From: Oscillospiraceae bacterium
Lineage (GTDB): Bacteria > Bacillota > Clostridia > Oscillospirales > Oscillospiraceae
Assembly: GCA_902787755.1 (NCBI GenBank)
Contig: CADAHL010000023.1
Coordinates: 1 to 40,170, forward strand
Length of the DNA: 40,170 bases
Direction: 5' to 3'
Below are positions 16,298-24,370 of the stretch, in pieces. The notes under the pieces were generated by a model. It was not told the DNA's origin. It made no database searches and was given only the letters and a program-made list of their open reading frames with translations. The position numbers and the translations under genes were made by a program. Position 1 is the first letter of the stretch, and every line of letters starts with the position of its first letter.

Positions 16298-18316
16298 ATG
16301 AATCTTGCAGACGAGGCCATGACCATCAAGCTGGATTACGAGCTGCCGGAATACCCGGAGATGGATCCCCAGTACCGCCGGGCACCCCGGCGGGAGGCAA
16401 AGCTCTCCCAGGCGGACAAGGCCCTGGCCATCAGAAACGCCCTGCGCTATATCCACCCGGATCACCATGCGCAGATGGCAAAGGAGTTCGCCAGAGAATT
16501 GGAGGAGCGGGGCCGGATCTACGGCTATCGCTTCCGGCCGGCGGGCAAGCTCTCCGGCAAGCCCATCGACCAGTATAAGGGCAAGTGCGTGGAGGGCCGG
16601 GCCATCCAGGTGATGATCGACAACAATCTGGACTTCGACGTGGCGCTCTATCCCTACGAGCTGGTGACCTACGGCGAGACCGGACAGGTCTGCCAGAACT
16701 GGATGCAGTACCGGCTCATCAAAAAGTACCTGGAGGAGCTGACCGACGAGCAGACCCTGGTGGTCATGTCCGGCCATCCCCTGGGCCTGTTCCACTCCCA
16801 CAAGCTGGCCCCCCGGGTCATCATCTCCAACGGCCTGATGGTGGGCGCCTTCGACGATCAGGAGCATTTCAACCGGGCCGCGGCCCTGGGCGTGGCCAAC
16901 TACGGCCAGATGACCGCCGGCGGCTGGATGTACATCGGGCCCCAGGGCATTGTCCACGGCACCTTCAACACCCTGCTGAACGCGGGCCGTCTGAAGCTGG
17001 GCATCCCCCAGGACGGGAACCTGGCGGGCAAGCTCTTTATCTCCTCCGGCCTGGGCGGCATGAGCGGCGCCCAGGGCAAGGCCGCGGTGATCGTGGGGGT
17101 CAGCTCCATCATCGCCGAGGTGGACGAGAGCCGGATCCGTACCCGCTACGAGCAGGGCTGGGTCACCCACGTGACCGACGATCTGGCCGAGGCGGTGAAG
17201 ATCGCCTTGGAGCACCAGAAGGAGGGCAAGGGCTGCGCCGTGGCCTATAAGGGCAATGTGGTGGATCTGCTGGAGTACCTGCTGGAGAAGGACGTCCATG
17301 TGGATCTGATGAGCGACCAGACCTCCTGCCACGTGCCCTACGACGGCGGCTACTGCCCCCAGGGCCTGAGCTTTGAGGAGCGCACGAGGATGCTGGCGGA
17401 GGACCCGGAGGGCTTCCACAAGCTGGTGGACGCCTCCCTGCAGCATCATTACGAGCTGATCTGCCGCTTCCACGACCGGGGCACTTACTTCTTCGACTAC
17501 GGCAACAGCTTCCTGAAGGCCGTGTACGACACCGGCGTCAAGAGCATGTGCAAAAACGGCGAGAACGACCTGGACGGCTTCGTCTTCCCCTCCTACGTGG
17601 AGGATATTCTGGGCCCCTGCCTGTTTGACTACGGCTACGGCCCCTTCCGCTGGTGCTGCCTGAGCCGGAACCCGGAGGATCTGGAGAAGACCGACCGGGC
17701 CGCCGCCGAGTACATCAAGGAGCACAACCGGCGCTACCAGGACTACGACAACTACGTCTGGGTCCGGGACGCCAAGAAGAACCAGCTGGTGGTGGGCACC
17801 CAGTGCCGCATCCTGTATCAGGACGCCATGGGCCGGATGAACCTGGCCCTGAAGTTCAACGAGATGGTCCGCAACGGGGAGATCGGCCCGGTGATCCTGG
17901 GCCGGGATCACCACGACACCGGCGGCACCGACGCGCCTTTCCGGGAGACCTCCAACATCAAGGACGGCTCCAACATCATGGCCGAGATGGCCACCCAGTG
18001 CTTCGCCGGCAACGCCGCCCGGGGCATGAGCTACATCGCCCTGCACAACGGCGGCGGCACGGGCATCGGCCGGGCCATCAACGGCGGCTTCGGCATGGTG
18101 CTGGACGGCTCGGAGCGGGTGGACACCATCCTGAAGATGTCCATGCCCTGGGACACCATGGTGGGCGTGGCCCGGCGCAGCTGGGCCAGAAACGAGCACG
18201 CCATGACCACCGCCGCGGAGTACAACAAGCTCTGCGCCGGCTCGGACCACATCACCATGCCCTACCTGGCCGATGACGCCATCGTGGAAGCGGCCGTGGA
18301 GAGCATGAAAAAGTGA
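16298..18316 (+). CDS. hutU: Urocanate hydratase (672 aa)
   Basis: It adds water to urocanate to give 4-imidazolone-5-propionate, using tightly bound NAD+. Conserved parts include QMTAGGWMYIGPQGIVHGT, SGLGGMSGAQ (NAD binding) and the C-terminal CFAGNAARGMSYIALHNGGG. At 672 residues it belongs to the longer version of the family seen in many Firmicutes. The ATG at 16298 is chosen over one at 16268 because AAGGAG lies eight bases before it. The last codons (ATGAAAAAGTGA) run into a tandem 7-mer array that supplies the stop codon and continues to the start of hutI. Confidence 0.94.
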   Translation: MNLADEAMTIKLDYELPEYPEMDPQYRRAPRREAKLSQADKALAIRNALRYIHPDHHAQMAKEFARELEERGRIYGYRFRPAGKLSGKPIDQYKGKCVEGRAIQVMIDNNLDFDVALYPYELVTYGETGQVCQNWMQYRLIKKYLEELTDEQTLVVMSGHPLGLFHSHKLAPRVIISNGLMVGAFDDQEHFNRAAALGVANYGQMTAGGWMYIGPQGIVHGTFNTLLNAGRLKLGIPQDGNLAGKLFISSGLGGMSGAQGKAAVIVGVSSIIAEVDESRIRTRYEQGWVTHVTDDLAEAVKIALEHQKEGKGCAVAYKGNVVDLLEYLLEKDVHVDLMSDQTSCHVPYDGGYCPQGLSFEERTRMLAEDPEGFHKLVDASLQHHYELICRFHDRGTYFFDYGNSFLKAVYDTGVKSMCKNGENDLDGFVFPSYVEDILGPCLFDYGYGPFRWCCLSRNPEDLEKTDRAAAEYIKEHNRRYQDYDNYVWVRDAKKNQLVVGTQCRILYQDAMGRMNLALKFNEMVRNGEIGPVILGRDHHDTGGTDAPFRETSNIKDGSNIMAEMATQCFAGNAARGMSYIALHNGGGTGIGRAINGGFGMVLDGSERVDTILKMSMPWDTMVGVARRSWARNEHAMTTAAEYNKLCAGSDHITMPYLADDAIVEAAVESMKK

Positions 18317-18339
18317 AAAGTGAAGAGTGAAGAGTGATG
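18312..18339 (+). repeat. 7-mer array bridging hutU and hutI (array D)
   Basis: Units agtgaaa, agtgaag, agtgaag, agtgatg run from 18312 to 18339. The hutU stop codon, the whole intergenic gap and the hutI start codon (GTG 18334 or ATG 18337) all lie inside. GAAGAG in the array is the only candidate ribosome binding site. Confidence 0.85.
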
Positions 18340-19572
18340 GAGAAGCTTCTGATCCACAACATCGGCCTGCTGGCCACGCCCCGGGGCCGTGAGGCCCGGA
18401 GCGGCAAAGCCCAGGGGGAGATCTGCCTGCTGCGCGGCGCCTGGATCCTCCTGGAGGGCGATCGGATCGCCGCCCTGGGGACCGGAGAGGCCCCGGAGAC
18501 GGACGCAAGGCGTCTGGATGCAGAGGGACGGTTGGTGACCCCGGGCCTGGTGGACGCCCATACCCACCTGGTGTTCGGCGGCTGGCGGCAGAACGAACTG
18601 GGGCTGAAGCTCCACGGCGCGGGCTATCTGGACATCCTGGCCGCCGGCGGAGGCATCCTCTCCACCGTGAAAGCCACCCGGGCCGCCACGGAGGACGAGC
18701 TGTTTGACAAGGCCCGGGCGGCCCTGGACGAGATGCTGGCCCTGGGAGTGACCACCGCGGAGGCCAAGAGCGGCTACGGCCTGGACCTGGAGACGGAGCT
18801 GAAGCAGCTGCGGGTGACCCGGCGGCTGAACCGGGAGCATCCCATGGATCTGGTCTCCACCTTCCTGGGAGCCCACGCCCTGCCCCCGGAATACAAGGAC
18901 GACCGGGAGGGCTATCTGCGCCTTCTCTGCGACACCGTGATCCCCCGGGTGGCGGAGGAGGGGCTGGCGGAGTACTGCGACGTGTTCTGCGAGACCGGCG
19001 TGTTCTCCGCCGACGAATCCCGCCGGATCCTGGAGGCGGGGCTGCGGCACGGCCTGCTGCCCAAGATCCACGCCGACGAAATAGATCCCATCGGCGGCTC
19101 CCGGCTGGCCGGAGAGCTGAGGGCCGTGTCCGCCGAGCATCTGATCGTCTGCCCCGAGGAGGGGATCCGGGCTCTGGCGCAGGGCGGCGTCATCGCCTGC
19201 TGCCTGCCGGCCACCAGCTTCTACCTGGGCTCCGCCTTCGCCCCGGTGCGGGAGATGATCGAAGCCGGCGTGCCGGTGGCCCTGGCCTCGGACTTCAACC
19301 CCGGCTCCTGCCCCAGCCTGAACCTGCAGCTGGTGATGAATCTGGCCTGCCTGCGCTATAAAATGACCCCGGAGGAGACTCTCACCGCCGTGACCCTCAA
19401 CGGCGCCGCCGCCATCGGCCGGGCGGGAGAGATCGGATCCCTGGAGCCGGGCAAGCTGGCGGATCTGGTGATCTGGGACAGTCCGGATCTGGATTACCTC
19501 TGCTACCGGATGGGCAGCAATCTGGCCGGACTGGTTTTGAAAAAGGGACAAATCGTGAAGCGCGAAAAGTGA
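18334..19572 (+). CDS. hutI: Imidazolonepropionase (412 aa)
   Basis: This metal-dependent amidohydrolase opens 4-imidazolone-5-propionate to N-formimino-L-glutamate. DAHTHLVFGG (His76 and His78) binds the metal, KIHADEIDPIGG carries further ligands and LASDFNPGSCPS the conserved aspartate. The start is a GTG at 18334 or the ATG next to it at 18337. The reading frame ends in REK followed by a stop codon that is part of the next 7-mer array (element B). It is the third gene of the hut operon. Confidence 0.95.
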   Translation: MMEKLLIHNIGLLATPRGREARSGKAQGEICLLRGAWILLEGDRIAALGTGEAPETDARRLDAEGRLVTPGLVDAHTHLVFGGWRQNELGLKLHGAGYLDILAAGGGILSTVKATRAATEDELFDKARAALDEMLALGVTTAEAKSGYGLDLETELKQLRVTRRLNREHPMDLVSTFLGAHALPPEYKDDREGYLRLLCDTVIPRVAEEGLAEYCDVFCETGVFSADESRRILEAGLRHGLLPKIHADEIDPIGGSRLAGELRAVSAEHLIVCPEEGIRALAQGGVIACCLPATSFYLGSAFAPVREMIEAGVPVALASDFNPGSCPSLNLQLVMNLACLRYKMTPEETLTAVTLNGAAAIGRAGEIGSLEPGKLADLVIWDSPDLDYLCYRMGSNLAGLVLKKGQIVKREK

Positions 19573-19680
19573 AGAGAGAAGAGTGAAGAGCTGTGGCGTC
19601 GGCTTCGCCGGCGGATCGTGATCTATGCCGCGAAGCGGCATACCGTATCTTTTCACTCTTCTCTTTTATCTCTCCACTTT
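19568..19680. repeat. Repeat element B: inverted 7-mer arrays around two hairpins
   Basis: The left array has agtgaag, agagaag, agtgaag at 19568-19588. Hairpin 1 is GTCGGC-ttc-GCCGGC (19598-19612) and a GGAT spacer follows. Hairpin 2 is TATGCCGC-gaa-GCGGCATA (19624-19642). The right arm (19643-19680) is the imperfect complement of the left. The hutI stop codon (19570-19572) is in the first unit. It may end the hut transcript. Confidence 0.88.
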
Positions 19681-19765
19681 AGACGAAAAAGCTCTGGTAA
19701 CCGGGAAAGGCCTGTGGTAGAATGGGGCCGGGCATCAAGTACATCAAGAGTTCAGGAGGTTCGCC

Positions 19766-20674
19766 ATGGCCAAGCTTGTGGAATGCATCCCCAATTTCAG
19801 CGTCAGCAGAGAGAAGGACGAGACTGTTTTTCAGGGACTGGTGGAGGTGGCGGAGAGCGTTCCGGGCTGCACGCTCTTTGACGTCCAGTCCGACGGCAAC
19901 CACAACCGCTGCGTCTTTACCCTGATCGGATCCCCCGCCGCCATTGAGGAGGCGGCCTTCCAGCTGTGTAAAAAAGCCTCCGAGACCATCGATATGCGCC
20001 TGCACCAGGGGCAGCATCCCCGGATGGGCGCCACCGACGTGATCCCCTTTGTGCCCCAGAAGGACGTGAGCGTGCAGGACTGCGTGGAGATGTCCAAACG
20101 GGTGGCCCAGCGCATCTGGGACGAGCTGCACATCCCCTCCTTCCTGTATGAGGACTCCGCCACCCGGCCGGAGCGGCGCAACCTGGCCGCCTGCCGGAAG
20201 GGGCAGTTCGAGGGCATGCCGGAAAAGCTGCTGGAACCGGACTGGGCCCCGGACTACGGCGAGCGCCGGATCCATCCCACCGCCGGCATCACCGCCATCG
20301 GCGCCCGGATGCCGCTGATCGCCTTCAACATCAATCTGAGCACCTCCGACGTGGAGGTGGCCAAAAAGATCGCCAGGGCCATCCGGGGCTCCTCCGGGGG
20401 CTTTCAGTACTGCAAGGCCATCGGCGTCATGCTGGCCGAGCGGGGCCTGGCCCAGGTGTCCATGAACATGGTGAATTTCGAGGGCACCCCCCTGTACTAC
20501 GCCTATGAGATGGTGCGGGTCCTGGCCGAACGCTACGGCGCCCACATCGTGGGCACCGAGATCGTGGGCCTGACCCCGGCCAAGGCCCTGGTGGACTGTG
20601 CCGAGCACTATCTGAAGATCGAGAACTTCGACTGCAAAAAACAGGTGATGGAGTATCACCTGATCGACCTATAG
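19766..20674 (+). CDS. ftcD: Glutamate formiminotransferase (302 aa)
   Basis: It moves the formimino group from N-formiminoglutamate to tetrahydrofolate, releasing glutamate. The start KLVECIPNFSVSREKD and the folate/substrate motif HQGQHPRMGATDVIPFVP (His80 and His84; His84 matches the catalytic His of the animal enzyme) are typical. Only the transferase domain is present; the cyclodeaminase partner is the separate gene at 20898. AGGAGG precedes the ATG. TAGAAT at 19718-19723 is a possible -10 box with a poor -35, so it may have its own promoter after element B. Confidence 0.94.
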   Translation: MAKLVECIPNFSVSREKDETVFQGLVEVAESVPGCTLFDVQSDGNHNRCVFTLIGSPAAIEEAAFQLCKKASETIDMRLHQGQHPRMGATDVIPFVPQKDVSVQDCVEMSKRVAQRIWDELHIPSFLYEDSATRPERRNLAACRKGQFEGMPEKLLEPDWAPDYGERRIHPTAGITAIGARMPLIAFNINLSTSDVEVAKKIARAIRGSSGGFQYCKAIGVMLAERGLAQVSMNMVNFEGTPLYYAYEMVRVLAERYGAHIVGTEIVGLTPAKALVDCAEHYLKIENFDCKKQVMEYHLIDL

Positions 20675-20675
20675 G

Positions 20676-20823
20676 CAATTGCGAAACACGTTTCGCAATT
20701 GAGGACTTGCGCTCATCGCAGCGGGCTTAGGCCCGCTTTGGTCGGCGCAAGGCCTCGCAGAGCTCGGCTCAGGGTGTTTTTGAGACGTACCCGCAGGGCA
20801 AGCTGCAAAGCTGCCTCAAAAAC
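20676..20823. repeat. Three large hairpins between ftcD and fchA
   Basis: Hairpin 1 (20676-20687 with 20690-20701) is nearly perfect. Hairpin 2 is CTTGCGC (20706-20712) with GCGCAAG (20745-20751), enclosing AGCGGGC-ttag-GCCCGCT (20720-20737). Hairpin 3 is GTTTTTGAG (20776-20784) with CTCAAAAAC (20815-20823). The GCCTCGCAGAG motif at about 20752 also occurs at about 6823 in the block after the DivIVA-like gene. Confidence 0.8.
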
Positions 20824-20897
20824 GGATTGAAATATCCTCCGGGGCAGAATCCTTTTCGTAGGGAAAAATTGCCGAGGAGTATAAGTAGGAGATAAAT

Positions 20898-21533
20898 ATG
20901 GAATTGTCTGAACTGACTGTTGCCGGCTTTGCCCAGGTCCTGGCCTCCGATGCCCCGGCCCCCGGAGGCGGCTCCGCCGCGGCCCTGACCGGCGCCATGG
21001 GCGCGGCTCTGACCGGTATGGTGGCCAATCTGACCCTGGGAAGAAAGCAGTACGCGGACTGCGCCGAATTTGCGGAGGCGGCCCGGGACCGGGCCGAGCA
21101 ATTCCGGATGCGCTTTCTGCAGCTCATGGAGGAGGATACCCGGGCCTACCGTCAGGTGAGCGCGGTTTTCACCATGCCCAAACAGACGCCGGAGGAAAAA
21201 GCGGAGCGCTCCCGGGCGATGCAGGAGGCGCTGAAGGCCGCGGTCCTGCCGCCGATGGAGCTGATGGAACTGGGCCGGATGGCCCTGCGGCTGAATCGGC
21301 AGCTGATGGAGCAGGGCTATAACACCAACGCCGTCAGCGATCTGGGCGTGGCCTTTCTGAACCTGAGCGCCGCCGTGCGGGGGGCCTGGCTGAATGTGCT
21401 CATCAACCTGGGCTCCATCAAGGATCAGACCTTCGTGGAGCAGTACCGGCGGCGCGGAGAAGAGATCCTGGAGGAAGCCCTGCCTCTGGCCGAGGAGGGA
21501 TACCGCCGGGTCCTGGAGCTGGTGGAAGGCTGA
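20898..21533 (+). CDS. fchA: Cyclodeaminase/methenyl-tetrahydrofolate cyclohydrolase family protein (211 aa)
   Basis: An all-helical protein of the FTCD C-terminal/FchA family. The conserved APAPGGGSAAALTGAMGAAL stretch lies at about residues 20-39, and NLGSIKD near 175. Next to ftcD its most likely job is deamination of 5-formimino-tetrahydrofolate to 5,10-methenyl-tetrahydrofolate and ammonia; cyclohydrolase activity is also possible in this family. AGGAG lies before the ATG. Downstream genes follow at 18, 12 and 28 bases, so it may be cotranscribed with the exporter pair and pyruvate kinase. Confidence 0.9.
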   Translation: MELSELTVAGFAQVLASDAPAPGGGSAAALTGAMGAALTGMVANLTLGRKQYADCAEFAEAARDRAEQFRMRFLQLMEEDTRAYRQVSAVFTMPKQTPEEKAERSRAMQEALKAAVLPPMELMELGRMALRLNRQLMEQGYNTNAVSDLGVAFLNLSAAVRGAWLNVLINLGSIKDQTFVEQYRRRGEEILEEALPLAEEGYRRVLELVEG

Positions 21534-21551
21534 GATCGGGAGAGATAGGCC

Positions 21552-22325
21552 ATGGACCTGACGAAAGAACAGCAGAGCCTGCTGCTGGACTGCATGCTGG
21601 AGATGGGTGAGCTGCTGCTGGACTGCGGGGCGGAGATCAGCCGGGTGGAGGATACCCTCAACCGCATCGGCAAAGCCTACGGCGCCAACCGGACCGACGT
21701 GTTCGTGATCCCGGCGCTCTTGAGCATCACCCTGAATTTTCCCATTACCGAGCCGGTGACCGAGACCCGCCGGGTCCGCTCCAACGGCAATACGGACTTC
21801 TACCGGCTGGAGAAGCTCAACGCCATCTCCCGCCGCTGCGTAAAAGAGCCCATGGCCCTGGACGAGCTGCGGGCGAGCCTGGATCATATCGCCGCCGGAA
21901 AGAAGCCCTTTCCCACGGTCCTTCTGGGCAGCATCATCGGCGCTGGAGGCTTCGCCGTGTTCTTCGGCGGCAGCCTGTGGGACGGCCTGGTGGCGGCGGT
22001 GTTCGCCGTGGGGATCTGCCTGCTCCAGGACCAGCTGGGCCGGACCCAGCTGAATACGGTGGCCTTCAACCTGCTCTCGTCCCTGCTGACGGGCCTGGGC
22101 GTGGGCCTGGTGACGGCGCTGGTCCCGGCGCTGCACATGGACAAGATCCTGATCGGCGATATCATGCTGCTGATCCCGGGCCTGGCCATGACCAACGCCA
22201 TCCGCAACATGCTGGTGGGGGACACCATCTCCGGCGCCACCCGCCTGGCCGAGACCCTGGTCTGGGCCGCGGCCCTGGCCGGAGGCACCATGGTGGCCCT
22301 GGCCATCGTGGCGGCCATCGGCTGA
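21552..22325 (+). CDS. Threonine/serine exporter family protein, large N-terminal part (ThrE/YjjP-like, 257 aa)
   Basis: A soluble N-terminal part contains CGAEISRVEDTLNRIG (about 26-41), the hallmark of the DUF1212/ThrE family. It is followed by about five membrane segments from residue 118 on. In actinobacterial ThrE the two parts form a single protein; here, as in many Firmicutes and in YjjP/YjjB, they are split and the small part follows 12 bases later. The pair probably exports threonine, serine or a small metabolite such as succinate; the substrate is not proven. GGGAG lies upstream of the ATG. Confidence 0.87.
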   Translation: MDLTKEQQSLLLDCMLEMGELLLDCGAEISRVEDTLNRIGKAYGANRTDVFVIPALLSITLNFPITEPVTETRRVRSNGNTDFYRLEKLNAISRRCVKEPMALDELRASLDHIAAGKKPFPTVLLGSIIGAGGFAVFFGGSLWDGLVAAVFAVGICLLQDQLGRTQLNTVAFNLLSSLLTGLGVGLVTALVPALHMDKILIGDIMLLIPGLAMTNAIRNMLVGDTISGATRLAETLVWAAALAGGTMVALAIVAAIG

Positions 22326-22337
22326 AGGAGGGCGGAG

Positions 22338-22766
22338 ATGAAAGAGATCGTCATTCAGCTGCTCAGCGCCTTTGCCGGCGGCTTCGGCTTCGCCCTGATC
22401 TTCGGCATGCGCCGGAGATATCTGTTCTTCGCCTCCCTGGGCGCCCTGCTGGGCTGGGGGGTCTATCTGCTGACCGACAGCCTGCTGGACAGCTATTTTC
22501 TCCCGCCCCTGTTCGCGGCGGCCTTCGCCGTGACCTATGCCGAGCTGATGGCCCGGGTGCTGAAGACCCCGGCCACGCTGTTCGTGATCCCGGCCATCAT
22601 CCCCCTGGTGCCCGGGGGCAGCCTGTTCTATACCATGAGCTATGCCGTCCGGGGCGACGCGGAGGGGGCTCGGCTTTCCGGGATCCAGACCCTGGAGAGC
22701 GCCCTGGCCATCGCCTTCGGCATCAGCCTGGTGCTGGCCCTGCGGGAGCTGAGAACCAAAAAATAA
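22338..22766 (+). CDS. Threonine/serine exporter family protein, small part (YjjB-like, 142 aa)
   Basis: Four to five hydrophobic helices make up nearly the whole protein. IPAIIPLVPGGSLFYTM in the middle is the conserved motif of the small ThrE/YjjB subunit (DUF3815). It pairs with the gene directly upstream. AAGGAGG lies before the ATG. It is followed after 28 bases by pyk, which suggests readthrough. Confidence 0.87.
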   Translation: MKEIVIQLLSAFAGGFGFALIFGMRRRYLFFASLGALLGWGVYLLTDSLLDSYFLPPLFAAAFAVTYAELMARVLKTPATLFVIPAIIPLVPGGSLFYTMSYAVRGDAEGARLSGIQTLESALAIAFGISLVLALRELRTKK

Positions 22767-22794
22767 CCGGCCCCGGCCGGAGAGGAGAATCACC

Positions 22795-24210
22795 ATGAGA
22801 AAAACCAAGATCATCTGCACCATCGGACCGGCCAGCGAGGATCCCGCCGTATTCCGGGCCATGTGCCTGGCGGGTTTGAACGTGGCCAGACTGAACTTTT
22901 CCCACGGCACCCATGAGGAACACCAGAAGAAGATCGACATGATCAAGGCCGTCCGGGCCGAGCTGGGTCTGCCCATCGCCATCATGCTGGACACCAAGGG
23001 CCCCGAGTACCGGATCAAGACCTTCCGGGAGGGCAAGGTGACTCTGAAGGACGGGGACGAATTTACCTTTACCACCCGGGAGGTTGTGGGGGACGAGCAT
23101 ATCGTCTCCGTCAGCTACAAGGGCCTGTCCCAGGACCTGGAGCCGGGCGACCGGGTGCTGGTGAACAACGGCCTGGTCATCTTCCGTGTGGAGAGCATCG
23201 AGGGCACCGAGGTCCACTGCCGGGTGATCACCGGCGGCGTTCTCTCCGACCGCAAGAGCATGAGCTTCCCCGGCAAGGTGCTGCACCAGGAATTCATGAG
23301 CGATCAGGACCGGGCGGACCTGCTCTTCGGCATCCGCAACGGGGTGGATTTCGTGGCCGCCTCCTTTGTCTCCTGCAAGCAGGACATGATCGATATGCGC
23401 ACTTTCCTGAATGAAAACGGCGGCAAGGAGATCGACATCATCGCCAAAATCGAGAATCAGTCCGGCGTGGACAACATCGACGAGATCTGTTCCATGTGCG
23501 AGGGCGTGATGGTGGCCCGGGGCGACCTGGGCGTGGAGGTCCCCTTCACCGAGCTGCCCGCCATCCAGAAGTATTTGATCACCCGGTGCCGCCTCCGGGG
23601 CAAGCGGGTCATCACCGCCACCGAGATGCTGGAGAGCATGATCACCAATCCCAGGCCTACCCGGGCGGAGATCAGCGACGTGGCCAACGCCGTCTACGAC
23701 GGGACCAGCGCCATCATGCTTTCGGGAGAGTCCGCCGCGGGCAAGTATCCGGTGGAGGCGCTGCGCACCATGAGCGAGATCGCCGAGGAGACCGAGCGGC
23801 ATATCGACTACAAGACCCAGTTCCAGACCCATGCCTTCCACATCCACAACCGGGTGGACGCCATCTCCCACGCCGCCTGCACCATGGCCATCGACCTGGA
23901 CGCCAAGGCCATCGTGGTCACCTCCCTGTCCGGCCTGACCGTGCGCATGGTCTCCCGCTTCCGGGCGCCCATCACCATCCTGGGCCTGGCCACCGGTGAG
24001 AAGGCCTGGTACAAGCTGGCGCTGTCCTGGGGCGTACTGCCTGTGATGACGGAGCAGTTTCCCAGCATGGAGGTGCTGAATTACTACGCCCTGCGGGCTG
24101 CCAAGGACGCCCTGGGTCTGAAGAGCGGCGATACCGTGGTCATGACCGGCGGCACCGCCACCGGCCAGAGCGGCAACACCAGCGTCATCCGCATCGAGAA
24201 TATCGTCTGA
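22795..24210 (+). CDS. pyk: Pyruvate kinase (471 aa)
   Basis: It transfers phosphate from phosphoenolpyruvate to ADP in glycolysis. The N-terminus KTKIICTIGPAS, the barrel motifs MLDTKGPE, IIAKIENQSG (catalytic Lys218, metal ligand Glu220), VARGDLGVE and ATEMLESM are all intact. The C-terminal regulatory domain ends with GGTATGQSGNTSVIRI. It has the short form of about 470 residues, without the extra PEP-utilising domain of Bacillus enzymes. AGGAG lies before the ATG. A reduced 7-mer inverted repeat follows the stop codon and may act as terminator. Confidence 0.96.
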   Translation: MRKTKIICTIGPASEDPAVFRAMCLAGLNVARLNFSHGTHEEHQKKIDMIKAVRAELGLPIAIMLDTKGPEYRIKTFREGKVTLKDGDEFTFTTREVVGDEHIVSVSYKGLSQDLEPGDRVLVNNGLVIFRVESIEGTEVHCRVITGGVLSDRKSMSFPGKVLHQEFMSDQDRADLLFGIRNGVDFVAASFVSCKQDMIDMRTFLNENGGKEIDIIAKIENQSGVDNIDEICSMCEGVMVARGDLGVEVPFTELPAIQKYLITRCRLRGKRVITATEMLESMITNPRPTRAEISDVANAVYDGTSAIMLSGESAAGKYPVEALRTMSEIAEETERHIDYKTQFQTHAFHIHNRVDAISHAACTMAIDLDAKAIVVTSLSGLTVRMVSRFRAPITILGLATGEKAWYKLALSWGVLPVMTEQFPSMEVLNYYALRAAKDALGLKSGDTVVMTGGTATGQSGNTSVIRIENIV

Positions 24211-24214
24211 ATGA

Positions 24215-24296
24215 AGTGAAGAAATAAGAGTGAAGAGCGAAGAGATATCCGTCTTTTCGCTCTTCCTTTTTCTCTTTTCGTCTTCTTTTCCTCAAG
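24215..24296. repeat. Element E: 7-mer inverted repeat without hairpin core
   Basis: The left units are agtgaag, aaataag, agtgaag, agcgaag (24215-24242). A short centre follows and then a pyrimidine-rich complementary arm to about 24296, with TTCGCTCT matching AGAGCGAA. There are no GC-rich inner hairpins. It lies five bases after the pyk stop codon and its 3' arm is T-rich, so it could terminate transcription. Confidence 0.75.
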
Positions 24297-24310
24297 TGTC
24301 CGCGCAGCCA

Positions 24311-24339
24311 TTGACAAACGCCGCCGGGAGTGATATATC
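24311..24339 (+). promoter_or_regulatory. Promoter of the cytidylate kinase-like gene
   Basis: A perfect TTGACA (24311-24316) is followed after 17 bases by TATATC (24334-24339), 31 bases before the ATG. Confidence 0.7.
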
Positions 24340-24370
24340 TTCCGGGAAAACACGGAAGGAGCGGGATACC

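Noticed and set aside
15848-18508. 886-codon open frame on the minus strand
   Set aside because: Antisense of hutH-hutU; His/Gly/Val/Gln-rich with no recognisable domain.
20769-23075. 768-codon open frame on the minus strand
   Set aside because: Antisense of fchA, the exporter pair and the pyk start; shadow composition.
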